A stretch of DNA of 18,159 nt from Phycisphaerales bacterium UBA1845. GTDB lineage: Bacteria; Planctomycetota; Phycisphaerae; UBA1845. The notes below the pieces were generated by a model. That model was not told the DNA's origin. It was given only the letters and a program-made list of their open reading frames with translations, and did no database searches. Of this stretch, positions 1 to 7,886 are shown one piece after another. Where the stretch lies: positions 18,183 to 36,341 of the forward strand of contig DDIR01000001.1 of assembly GCA_002338715.1 (NCBI GenBank), read 5' to 3'. The position numbers and the translations under genes were made by a program. The stretch's first letter is position 1. The number at the start of each line of letters is the position of its first letter.

Positions 1-20
1 CCGCCTGCGCGGGAATGACG
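1..20. repeat. partial dispersed palindromic repeat (dRS3-like)
   Basis: The first 20 bases read, on the minus strand, CGTCATTCCCGCGCAGGCGG. This resembles the widely dispersed ATTCCC...GGGAAT palindromic repeats (known as dRS3 in Neisseria, with look-alikes in many genomes). Only about half of the palindrome is inside the window, so the call rests on resemblance alone. Confidence 0.3.
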
Positions 21-41
21 GATGCGTTTGAATCTTACGGC

Positions 42-62
42 GGTGGGCACGGCCCACCCTAC
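42..62. repeat. GC-rich hairpin repeat, copy 1 of a shared 17-mer
   Basis: Positions 42-58 form a perfect hairpin: GGTGGGC, loop ACG, GCCCACC. The minus strand of 46-62 reads GTAGGGTGGGCCGTGCC, which recurs exactly at 4674-4690. The hairpin lies about 40 bases downstream of the permease stop codon, so it could protect or end that transcript, but no T-run follows it. I infer a REP-like dispersed element. Confidence 0.6.
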
Positions 63-70
63 ATCGATTC

Positions 71-110
71 GTTACTTCGTCACTTCGTCACTTCGTTACT
101 ACGTCACTTC
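71..110. repeat. five-copy 8-bp tandem repeat
   Basis: There are five consecutive octamers: GTTACTTC, GTCACTTC, GTCACTTC, GTTACTAC, GTCACTTC. The stop codon of the minus-strand permease gene (99-101) and its last codons lie inside the array. Because the unit is 8 bp, a change in copy number would shift frame and alter the C-terminal residues of that protein. Confidence 0.8.
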
Positions 111-2222
111 CGCTCGATCACTTTTCGCGATCGCTATACCAGCAATCACCATCGCAGTGCCAATCGCGATAATGTGCCCTGGCAAATGATCAGTGGGCGC
201 CAATCTGTCGAGGCCCATTCTCTCGGCAATGCTGGGAACAAACGCGATCGATACCGCGATGCCGTTGTGCAGCATGTGGGCAAGGATTGAGGGGAAGATG
301 GATCGCGATTGCCAGCAGAGGTATCCGAGAACGATGCCGAGGACGGCAGTGATGACGAACTTGATCAGGATGATATGAAAGATCGCAAACACGCAGGCCA
401 CGATGATGATCGCGGTCCACTTCTTCGTGGACTTGCGCAATCCGCTTAGCAGAAAGCCTCGGAAAAACAGTTCTTCGCAGACGGCTGGTATGACCGCGAT
501 CAAAAGCAGCGGCACCCAGAGGCCCTGGTTTTCAAACGCGCTCATCAGCGTGTTGTTGCTTTCGAGGATGGCTTTGGGCACGGGGCTGATGGTGTTTTGC
601 AAGGCGAACAATTCGTGCGCGGGAATCCATCCGCCCAGTCCGATCAGGATCGCGGCGACGATGTAGCGCGGTTTCGCGCCGCTTAAGCCCAGCGCTGAAA
701 CGATCTGCACCTTGAAGTACGCGAGCAGCATGACCGGGACCAACACGAGCGCGAGGGGCATGAGCCATGCGGTCATCTGAAACGTGTGCAGCGCGGATTG
801 GTCGGCTGTAGGTTGAATGGAAAACTGCACGAACATCCACACGGGAAAGAGGATCGCGGTGGTGATCAGCGCCAGCGTGGACGTCGGGAGCGTGGTCGGT
901 TGCATGAACCGCCGCGAGAAGCTCGCTTTCAACGATGCGGAGTCTGCGAAGATGGCGGCTTCTGTGCTGAAGACGTGCGAAGCGACCATGACAGCCGACC
1001 CGGCATAGACGCAGGTACTCAGCATGACTTTGGTGATGGTCAGCAGTTCGAAATGACCGAGCAGCATCTCGCGGGCGAGCAGCACCATGTTCATCACCGG
1101 GACGTAAGCATTGATGCCGGAAAGTTCGGTGCCGGGCATGGCCGCGACCCCGCCGGGAATCAGTGCCGCGAGGATGACGGGCATGATGTAGTTCTGTGCT
1201 TCCTTAAACGTTCGGGCATAGCTGCACACCGCGACCATGATGGCGGAGAACAGCATCGCGAACGGTATGAGCACGATGAGAATCACGGGAAGCACTTCCA
1301 GCGGCAGTTCCGTGTCGCCCGACGCGCTGATCATCTTGGTGAATCCGCCGAAGTGCAGCGTCGCACCCATGCTGATGAGGTTAAGAGCCGCTCCCATCAT
1401 CGCGACGGTGGCGACGACGAGGTACTTACCGGTCATTAGTTCCACCGGTGGAACGGGGCAGACGATCAATGTTTCAAGGGTGCCGCGTTCGCGTTCGCCG
1501 GCAGTCAGATCGATGGCCGGATAGATCGCACCGGTGATGGTCATGAGCACGAGGACGAGCGGGACGATGCTGCCCAGCAGCATTCCGCCGACTTTCTGCG
1601 GGGTGGCGACGTTTTCGGCGCTGACGTGAATGGGGTCGAGGATCCAGAAGGGGAGATTCTGCTGGATTAGGATTTCTTTCGTCAGGTTGCGCGAGAGGGT
1701 GTCGAACACGTCGCGCAGGCGGGAGGCGGCTGACTCGCTGCGCAGCTCGGCTTTGTCGTACTTGATGATGACGCGCTGCTGCGCGGGATGATCTTCCTGT
1801 TCGTCGTCCGTTTGAAACACGACGCCGACATGGCACGCGCCAAGGGCGACGGCTTGCTCGACGTCGTTGACGACGACGATCTCCATGCGCTCGATGCTGA
1901 TGAGTCCGTTTGAAACGACGTTATCGGGTTCGTCGTCGAGGTTGTCGTGGATGATGTTGCGGGCGGTTCGCAGTTGGCGTTGAAGATGCCGGACGGCTGG
2001 CTGCTTGTCTTCGGGATACTCGGGATCGTATTGAATACCGATGGTCATCTTTTCGGTCTTGCGTTCACCGTCCTGAACACTGAGTAAGTGGACGGAGCCG
2101 ATGATGAGCAGCGGGTAGAGGGCGATGGGGACGACGATCATGGCGATGAGGGTGCGCCGATCGCGCAGAAGCTCGGTGAGCTCCTTGGTGTAGATCGTTA
2201 AGATGCGCCGGTTCATCAGCAT
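99..2222 (-). CDS. ABC-2 (NatB-type) permease fused to a CPBP intramembrane protease
   Basis: This is the membrane subunit of a NatAB-like exporter. The start at 2222 (a 707-residue product) is preferred because family members begin a few residues before the YTKELTELLRDRRT stretch seen here. A GTG at 2291 would add 23 polar residues and overlap the ATPase gene by 44 bp, and an ATG at 2216 is also possible. The N-terminal half has one TM helix, a large extracytoplasmic domain (roughly residues 45-215), then a multi-helix ABC-2 region with the typical AGERERGTLETL loop. The C-terminal part carries all three CPBP (Abi/Rce1-like) motifs: EELFFR at 583-588, FAIFH at 612-616 and HMLHN at 649-653. 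It is co-transcribed 25 bp behind its ATPase. The substrate is unknown. The fusion type is, as I recall, common in planctomycetes. The start is less certain than the family. Confidence 0.9.
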   Translation of the reverse strand: MLMNRRILTIYTKELTELLRDRRTLIAMIVVPIALYPLLIIGSVHLLSVQDGERKTEKMTIGIQYDPEYPEDKQPAVRHLQRQLRTARNIIHDNLDDEPDNVVSNGLISIERMEIVVVNDVEQAVALGACHVGVVFQTDDEQEDHPAQQRVIIKYDKAELRSESAASRLRDVFDTLSRNLTKEILIQQNLPFWILDPIHVSAENVATPQKVGGMLLGSIVPLVLVLMTITGAIYPAIDLTAGERERGTLETLIVCPVPPVELMTGKYLVVATVAMMGAALNLISMGATLHFGGFTKMISASGDTELPLEVLPVILIVLIPFAMLFSAIMVAVCSYARTFKEAQNYIMPVILAALIPGGVAAMPGTELSGINAYVPVMNMVLLAREMLLGHFELLTITKVMLSTCVYAGSAVMVASHVFSTEAAIFADSASLKASFSRRFMQPTTLPTSTLALITTAILFPVWMFVQFSIQPTADQSALHTFQMTAWLMPLALVLVPVMLLAYFKVQIVSALGLSGAKPRYIVAAILIGLGGWIPAHELFALQNTISPVPKAILESNNTLMSAFENQGLWVPLLLIAVIPAVCEELFFRGFLLSGLRKSTKKWTAIIIVACVFAIFHIILIKFVITAVLGIVLGYLCWQSRSIFPSILAHMLHNGIAVSIAFVPSIAERMGLDRLAPTDHLPGHIIAIGTAMVIAGIAIAKSDRAEVT

Positions 2223-2247
2223 GTTTGAGTTCTTTTTCGTCTCGCGT

Positions 2248-3021
<774 letters not shown>

Positions 3022-3074
3022 GCTTGATTGGTTGCTCAGAGACGTCCGTTGCGCCAGTTGGGTCGTAATTTGAT

Positions 3075-3091
3075 GGATCGTAAACCGATCC
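3075..3091. promoter_or_regulatory. short dyad in the ABC/fumC divergent intergenic region
   Basis: GGATCG, spacer TAAAC, CGATCC is a perfect 6-bp inverted repeat, 54 bases upstream of the ATPase start and 177 upstream of fumC. It could be an operator for either divergent gene. I found no convincing -35/-10 pair in 3022-3267, so its role is a guess. Confidence 0.2.
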
Positions 3092-3255
3092 TGTTCTATC
3101 GACCACGACGAGCTTGAATTGGAGCAGAAGTCCTGCGGGCCAGCAAGGTTACGGGATTTGCAGAGTCGACGCCCCGTTACTTTCCGGGGGTTGCGGGTTT
3201 GTGGCGGATGTATGAACATGCACCGTTGGTAAACTCGATCCGTGGTCAGCAACAT

Positions 3256-3260
3256 AGGAG
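3256..3260 (+). promoter_or_regulatory. ribosome binding site of fumC
   Basis: AGGAG lies 7 bases before the ATG at 3268. It fixes the start of fumC against the in-frame ATG at 3199, which would add 23 residues not typical of class II fumarases. Confidence 0.85.
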
Positions 3261-3267
3261 CCAGGCG

Positions 3268-4659
3268 ATGAGCGATACGCGTATTGAAAAAGACAGCATG
3301 GGCGAAATGACCGTGCCCAGCGAAGCCTATTGGGGCGCACAGACCCAGCGGGCGGTGGAGAACTTTCCGATCAGTGGATACCGGTTTGGGCGATCGTTCA
3401 TCCGGGCGATGGGGCTGATCAAGCGGGCAGCGGCTCAGACCAACCATGAGTTGGGTCGACTCGATGCCAAGCGGATGAATCTCATCGTGCAAGCGGCAGA
3501 GGAAGTCATCGCAGGCAAACTCGATCGCCATTTTGTGCTCGACGTTTTTCAGACCGGGTCGGGCACCAGCACGAACATGAACACCAACGAGGTGATCTCC
3601 AACCGCGCGATTGAACTTTCCGGTGGGCAGATTGGAAGCCGTGATCCGGTGCATCCGAACGATCACGTCAACATGGGGCAATCGTCCAACGACGTGATTC
3701 CGACGGCGATTCACGTTGCCGCGGCAGAAGCGATCAAAAATGATCTCGTGCCAGCCCTTCAGCAGTTGGCGCAGGAGTTGGGGCGCAAAGCCACCGCGTT
3801 TGATGACACGGTCAAGATTGGCAGAACGCACCTGCAGGACGCCACGCCGATTCGATTGGGGCAGGAGTTCAGTGGTTACGCGGCGCAGTTGAATCTGAGT
3901 GTGAAGCGCGCCCAGAAGGCGATCAAGGCGCTTTCGGAATTGGCGATTGGCGGGACGGCTGTCGGTACTGGAATCAACACGCACCCCGCGTTCGGTTCGA
4001 CGGTGTGCGAGCGGTTGGCTGGCGAGACGGGCATCGCGTTTGTCGAAGCCGAGAATCACTTTGAAGCGCAGGCGTCGAAGGATGGTGTGTGTGAAGCCAG
4101 TGGTCAGTTGCGGACGATTGCGGTGGCGATGTCGAAGGTGGCCAACGACATTCGCATGCTGTCGAGCGGTCCGCGTTGCGGGATCGGTGAAATCCGCGTG
4201 CCGGAAACGCAACCGGGCAGCAGCATCATGCCGGGCAAGGTCAACCCGGTGATGAGCGAAATGGTCGTGATGGTCGCGGCTCAGGTGATTGGTAATGACA
4301 CCGCGATCATGATGGGATGTCGCGACGGGCACTACGAATTGAACGTGATGATGCCACTGATCGCCCACAACATGCTGGAGTCGATTCGGTTGTTGGCCAG
4401 TGCGGCTCGGGTGTTTGCCGATCGCTGCGTGTCGGGCATCGAAGCCGACAAGGAGCGCTGCGCGTCGATGGTGGAGCAGTCGCTGGCGATGTGCACAAGT
4501 TTGGTGCCGCACATCGGGTACGACAAATCCGCGATGATTGCAAAAGAAGCCTATGCGAAAGGGCGAACCGTTCGCGAGGTGGCGTTGGAGCAGGGCGTGT
4601 TGGGCGAGGATGTGCTGATGGAAGCGCTCAATGCGATGCACATGACCGAACCGCATTAA
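3268..4659 (+). CDS. fumC: class II fumarate hydratase
   Basis: Catalyses reversible hydration of fumarate to L-malate in the TCA cycle; a cytoplasmic, iron-independent homotetramer. The 463-residue product matches the usual length. Visible family features are GTSTNMNTNEV at 99-109, QSSNDVIPTAIH at 138-149, GRTHLQDATP with the catalytic histidine at 188, and the lyase signature GSSIMPGKVNP at 317-327 with the catalytic serine at 318. Residues 188 and 318 coincide with E. coli FumC numbering. The start is set by AGGAG at 3256-3260. It is transcribed alone: divergent from the ABC operon and convergent with the next gene, from which it is separated by a large inverted repeat. Aspartase and argininosuccinate lyase share the fold, but the overall sequence is FumC-like. 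Confidence 0.97.
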   Translation: MSDTRIEKDSMGEMTVPSEAYWGAQTQRAVENFPISGYRFGRSFIRAMGLIKRAAAQTNHELGRLDAKRMNLIVQAAEEVIAGKLDRHFVLDVFQTGSGTSTNMNTNEVISNRAIELSGGQIGSRDPVHPNDHVNMGQSSNDVIPTAIHVAAAEAIKNDLVPALQQLAQELGRKATAFDDTVKIGRTHLQDATPIRLGQEFSGYAAQLNLSVKRAQKAIKALSELAIGGTAVGTGINTHPAFGSTVCERLAGETGIAFVEAENHFEAQASKDGVCEASGQLRTIAVAMSKVANDIRMLSSGPRCGIGEIRVPETQPGSSIMPGKVNPVMSEMVVMVAAQVIGNDTAIMMGCRDGHYELNVMMPLIAHNMLESIRLLASAARVFADRCVSGIEADKERCASMVEQSLAMCTSLVPHIGYDKSAMIAKEAYAKGRTVREVALEQGVLGEDVLMEALNAMHMTEPH

Positions 4660-4673
4660 CGCGACGACCATGT

Positions 4674-4759
4674 GTAGGGTGGGCCGTGCCACTGCTCTGT
4701 GAGCAGTGAAGAAATACGAAAACGATTATGCTCAGCACTGCTCACAGAGCAGTGGCACG
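4674..4759. repeat. nested inverted repeat (REP/MITE-like) between convergent genes
   Basis: Arms at 4685-4708 and 4736-4759 are perfect 24-bp inverted copies separated by 27 bases. Each arm is itself a hairpin with stem CACTGCTC/GAGCAGTG around TGT or ACA, so both a long stem and a two-hairpin cruciform can form. The left end (4674-4690) is GTAGGGTGGGCCGTGCC, identical to the inverted copy at 46-62. The element begins 15 bases after the fumC stop and ends next to the stop of the minus-strand gene. It could act as a two-way transcription stop. I see no coding capacity. Confidence 0.85.
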
Positions 4760-4760
4760 A

Positions 4761-5510
4761 TCATGTGCCGCTCTCTGTTTGTGGTGCTTCTTCTTTGATG
4801 GGGTTGTCGAAACGTTTGCGCTTGCTGATTTCGTTGACGATGGTTTTGAAGGCGGCGAGTTTGTAGTCGTCTAAGATGTATTCGCCTTTGCCGCTTCCGG
4901 TTTCGTATTGGAGGGTGATTTGCCCGCGGTCTTTGTACGTTTCCGCATCCCAGCCGATCATCGCATCGAAGGGGATGAGCGCTTGGCCCGACGGTTTCAA
5001 ACCTTCATCTGAGAACTCGGCGCCGCGGGTGCACATCGCGATCAGGCGAATCAGCATGAAGATGCCGAGCGGTGCGAGCACCAGGCCCATCAATTTTTGA
5101 AGCCACAAGTCAGTCTCTTTGTGCTTTCCCGATTTCCATTCGACAGTACGCGTGATGCCGATCTTGTCGACCAGTGCGATGAGCGAGCCGCCGCGTCCAA
5201 ACCACACGGCTTTTTCGTGCACGCCACCAAAATCGCCCCGCCATGCCGGCGCTCCAAATTTTTCGGAAAGCTCCTTTATGTTCACGCCTTTCTCAAGACT
5301 CTTTGCGACATCTTCGGTCACAAGCTCGTTGATGGTGGCTGACTTCTGCTGCTCGGCTGGCAGTTCCTTGCGGGCTTCCATGAGGTTGTCGTGTGGATAG
5401 CCAACGTAGCCGTCATAAAACGACCATCCGGAGAATCCGATCACCATGGCGGTGACGATTCCGTTGCGTACGATTCGTTCGACGGTTGATACGGTTTTGA
5501 AAGATTCCAT
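4761..5510 (-). CDS. hypothetical two-TM membrane protein with PH-like C-terminal domain
   Basis: I do not recognise a named family. The 249-residue product has a TM helix at about 14-31, a soluble segment of roughly 100 residues (35-132) with a short helical part, and a second TM region at about 136-160. A C-terminal domain of roughly 70 residues follows (FSDEGL...IPFDAMIGWD...YILDDYKLAAFKTIVNEI). Its pattern of an 'is the residue in the plane' strand, an IPFD turn and a final amphipathic helix resembles bacterial PH-like (bPH) domains. A charged tail ends it. Orientation is probably with both termini in the cytoplasm. The ATG at 5508-5510 is the first start in the frame and has only a weak ribosome site. 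It converges with fumC and diverges from gatB; neither suggests a function. Confidence 0.8.
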   Translation of the reverse strand: MESFKTVSTVERIVRNGIVTAMVIGFSGWSFYDGYVGYPHDNLMEARKELPAEQQKSATINELVTEDVAKSLEKGVNIKELSEKFGAPAWRGDFGGVHEKAVWFGRGGSLIALVDKIGITRTVEWKSGKHKETDLWLQKLMGLVLAPLGIFMLIRLIAMCTRGAEFSDEGLKPSGQALIPFDAMIGWDAETYKDRGQITLQYETGSGKGEYILDDYKLAAFKTIVNEISKRKRFDNPIKEEAPQTESGT

Positions 5511-5582
5511 AATGGTAGTAGGTGTGTCGCCTTAATTTGCGGGTGTCTTGAGGCGTATTGCTGACCCAAAGCGGGTGTGAAT

Positions 5583-5611
5583 TTGCCGAAATTCGGCCTC
5601 CTGCGGATAAT
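5583..5611 (+). promoter_or_regulatory. predicted sigma70-type promoter of gatB with dyad on the -35 box
   Basis: TTGCCG (5583-5588), 17 bases, then GATAAT (5606-5611) matches the sigma70 consensus at 4/6 and 5/6 with ideal spacing. It lies about 70 bases upstream of the gatB start. A 13-bp dyad, GCCGAA-A-TTCGGC (5585-5597), overlaps the -35 hexamer and the first part of the spacer, as an operator might. Confidence 0.5.
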
Positions 5612-5678
5612 CTAGCGTAGAACATTGGTTGCAGGCAAGTCGCGGTGAACTTTCGTACCGCGCGGAAGGGAATGGAAC

Positions 5679-7175
5679 GTGGTTGCCGGTTTGACGACCA
5701 GGACGATTGTGGGCCTGGAAATTCATGTGCAGCTGGCCACGCGCACCAAGCTGTTTTGCGGGTGTGCGCTGGAGTTTGGCGCGGAGCCCAATAGCCGCAC
5801 CTGCCCGGTCTGCCTCGGGCTTCCCGGGGCGCTACCGGTGATGAACCGAGCCGCCTACGAGGCATCGGTGCGGTTCGCCCTCGCGATGAACTGCAAAATC
5901 GCGGCATTTACCAAGTGGGATCGCAAGAGTTATTACTACCCCGACCTTCCCAAGAATTATCAGATCAGCCAATACGACCTGCCGCTGGGTTATGAAGGTT
6001 TCTGCGACATCGATGTCGAAGGCGGCGAGTCGAAACGCATCCGCATTCGCCGGGCGCACCTCGAAGAGGACGCGGGCAAGAACCTGCACGATGTGCCGGG
6101 CTGTTCGCTGGTGGACTTGAATCGAACCGGGACGCCGCTTCTCGAAATTGTAACAGAGCCGGACATCGCCTCGGCGCAGGAGGCGTTCGATTTTTGCACC
6201 GGTTTGCAAAAGCTCGCGGTCTATCTCGGCGTGAGCGAAGCCAGCATGCAAAAAGGGCACATGCGTTTCGAGCCCAACATCAACGTCGAGATCACCCGCG
6301 GCAGCGATGTGTACCGCACGCCGATTTCCGAAGTCAAAAACCTCAACAGCTTCCGCGCGGTTCGCGATGCGATCGAATACGAAACGCAGCGGCAGGTGCA
6401 GGACTGGCTCTCCGATGAGAATTACGTCTTCGGAAAAGCCGCCAACGAAAACCGCGGGTGGAATGCCGATAAACAGATGACGGAGTATCAGCGCAGCAAG
6501 GAAGCCGCCCACGACTACCGTTATTTTCCCGACCCCGATTTGATGCCGGTCACGACGTCGGCAGACTGGGTTGAGAAAGTGCGCGGCGAACTGCCCGAAT
6601 CGCCGACGGTGCGGCGCGATCGACTGGTTTCGGAATTCGGATTGTCTCCGGGCGATGCGGATTTGATCGTCGCCGATCGTGGTGATGCCGATTTGTTTGA
6701 TGCCGCGATCGATGGCGACAAGACGTTGGCCAAGCGAATGACGTCGCTGATGCTGGGAGCGGCTAAGAAGTCCGCGAACGATCGTGATTTGACTGTCAGT
6801 GCGGTGCTTTCGAATGCGGCGAGTTGGCGGCAGCTGGTTCGCATGCTGGAAGACGGTGTGGTGAATGCGTCGGCTGGCGAGCGTTTGCTTTTGGAGGCGA
6901 TGGAAGGTGACGCGGCCGAGGTCGACTTCGAGCAGATGGCCAAGGATCGCAACCTCATCCAGGTTCAGGACGTCGGGCAGATGTCAGCATGGGTCGAGCA
7001 GGTTTTCAAAGACAATGCCGGGGCTGTTCAGGACGCATTGAGCAATCCGAAGAAAGCGAAGGCGGCTCCGGGTTTCCTGACGGGCAAGGTCATGCAGATT
7101 TCCGGTGGTAAAGCCGATCCCAAGATTGTCGGGCAGTTGATCGCCGCGAAGATCAAAGAGATGCAAGCCGGTTAG
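5679..7175 (+). CDS. gatB: Asp-tRNA(Asn)/Glu-tRNA(Gln) amidotransferase subunit B
   Basis: GatB is the tRNA-binding and kinase subunit of the GatCAB complex, which converts mischarged Glu-tRNA(Gln) and Asp-tRNA(Asn) to the correct amidated forms. The 498-residue product opens with IVGLEIHVQL and has the cysteine pattern C27-x-C29 and C42-x2-C45. The family signature DLNRTGTPLLEIVTEPD and the FPDPDLMPV segment follow. The C-terminal third matches the GatB/YqeY tail domain. The start is GTG at 5679, 8 bases after GGAAGGG (5664-5670); TTG at 5691 is a possible alternative. No gatA or gatC is in the window. A DUF192 lipoprotein gene follows after 15 bp, so the two are probably co-transcribed from the promoter at 5583-5611. 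Confidence 0.97.
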   Translation: MVAGLTTRTIVGLEIHVQLATRTKLFCGCALEFGAEPNSRTCPVCLGLPGALPVMNRAAYEASVRFALAMNCKIAAFTKWDRKSYYYPDLPKNYQISQYDLPLGYEGFCDIDVEGGESKRIRIRRAHLEEDAGKNLHDVPGCSLVDLNRTGTPLLEIVTEPDIASAQEAFDFCTGLQKLAVYLGVSEASMQKGHMRFEPNINVEITRGSDVYRTPISEVKNLNSFRAVRDAIEYETQRQVQDWLSDENYVFGKAANENRGWNADKQMTEYQRSKEAAHDYRYFPDPDLMPVTTSADWVEKVRGELPESPTVRRDRLVSEFGLSPGDADLIVADRGDADLFDAAIDGDKTLAKRMTSLMLGAAKKSANDRDLTVSAVLSNAASWRQLVRMLEDGVVNASAGERLLLEAMEGDAAEVDFEQMAKDRNLIQVQDVGQMSAWVEQVFKDNAGAVQDALSNPKKAKAAPGFLTGKVMQISGGKADPKIVGQLIAAKIKEMQAG

Positions 7176-7190
7176 CGAGCGAGGTCATTC

Positions 7191-7718
7191 ATGCACACGC
7201 CGCATTCAAAGCGAACACAGAGATTCGGAACGATCATTCTCGGCGCGTGTCTGATTGCGCCGCTTGCGGGTTGCACCCCGCCAGGCGCGGATGATCCCGA
7301 CCGGTTTGATCAGATGGAACAAGCCGACCTGACGATTGGCGATGAGAAATTTGCGGCTTGGATTGCAAAGACCGATAACGAGCGGGCATTGGGTTTCATG
7401 GAAGTTGAAGCCAAGCGCCTCGAGACGCTGCCCGACGGTCGGTATCCCGGGATGTTGTTTATCTTTAAGTCTGATAATAGTACGCGCCAGGGTTTTTGGA
7501 TGCGGCGCGTGCCCGTTCCGCTCGACATTGCGTTCGTCAATTCAGATCGAACGATCGTCACGATCAAGACGATGGCACCGTACGACGAGCGAAACACCTA
7601 CTCCGATGCGCCCTACCGCTACGCGCTGGAAGTTCGGGCTGGACTCTTCAAAGAGCTTGGCGTCGAAGAGGGCAACGTCCTCGAATTTCCCGACAGCGTC
7701 CTAAACAACGTTCAATAA
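7191..7718 (+). CDS. DUF192 family lipoprotein
   Basis: A small exported protein of unknown biochemical role. It starts with a basic n-region and a hydrophobic stretch (about 12-26) ending in the lipobox LAGC, so C28 should be lipidated. The remaining part matches DUF192 along its length: RALGFMEVE near residue 65, PGMLFIFKS, the central FWMRRVPVPLDIAFV, and ALEVRAGLFKELGVEEGN at the end. DUF192 domains form a small beta-barrel and are usually exported or membrane-anchored. The start is ATG 7191 with GCGAGG 7 bases upstream. It lies 15 bp after gatB and is probably in the same transcript, though a functional tie to tRNA amidation is not evident. Confidence 0.9.
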   Translation: MHTPHSKRTQRFGTIILGACLIAPLAGCTPPGADDPDRFDQMEQADLTIGDEKFAAWIAKTDNERALGFMEVEAKRLETLPDGRYPGMLFIFKSDNSTRQGFWMRRVPVPLDIAFVNSDRTIVTIKTMAPYDERNTYSDAPYRYALEVRAGLFKELGVEEGNVLEFPDSVLNNVQ

Positions 7719-7874
7719 GCCGCCGAATCACATTCTGAACCGTATATTGGGGGTGGAGAAACTGTCGATTCGCAAATGACAGGTTTTTCGTCTTGCCGGA
7801 TTGAGCGCCTTTTCGGGCGGTCGGCACCTTCGCGACATTGTTGCGATGTTCAATTCAATACGGCGCAACGAATC

Positions 7875-7879
7875 GAGGA
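7875..7879 (+). promoter_or_regulatory. ribosome binding site deciding the PP2C gene start
   Basis: GAGGA ends 7 bases before ATG 7887. An ATG at 7776 in the same frame would add 37 residues rich in Arg, Ser and Cys that fit no domain. The start at 7887 instead opens directly with the first beta-strand of the receiver-like fold. Confidence 0.75.
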
Positions 7880-7886
7880 CCCTGCG

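Noticed and set aside
71..110. CRISPR-like direct repeats
   Set aside because: The units are only 8 bp with no spacers, so this is a simple tandem array.
786..1439. 217-codon plus-strand ORF opposite the permease
   Set aside because: Its composition (Arg, His, Asp, Gly rich) is that of an antisense shadow, while the minus-strand frame has clear domain motifs.
3022..3267. Sigma70 promoter for fumC
   Set aside because: Candidate boxes (for example TTGCGG at 3191 with TATGAA at 3211) have the wrong spacing.
3022..4692. Long minus-strand reading frame continuous with the ABC ATPase gene
   Set aside because: It lies opposite fumC, is very rich in His and Arg as antisense frames are, and the ATPase domain begins cleanly at 3021.
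4674..4759. Insertion sequence ends
   Set aside because: Only 27 bases lie between the arms, with no transposase and no target duplication that I can see. A small repeat element is the better reading.
7776..7886. N-terminal extension of the phosphatase
   Set aside because: GAGGA at 7875-7879 supports ATG 7887, and the added residues fit no domain.
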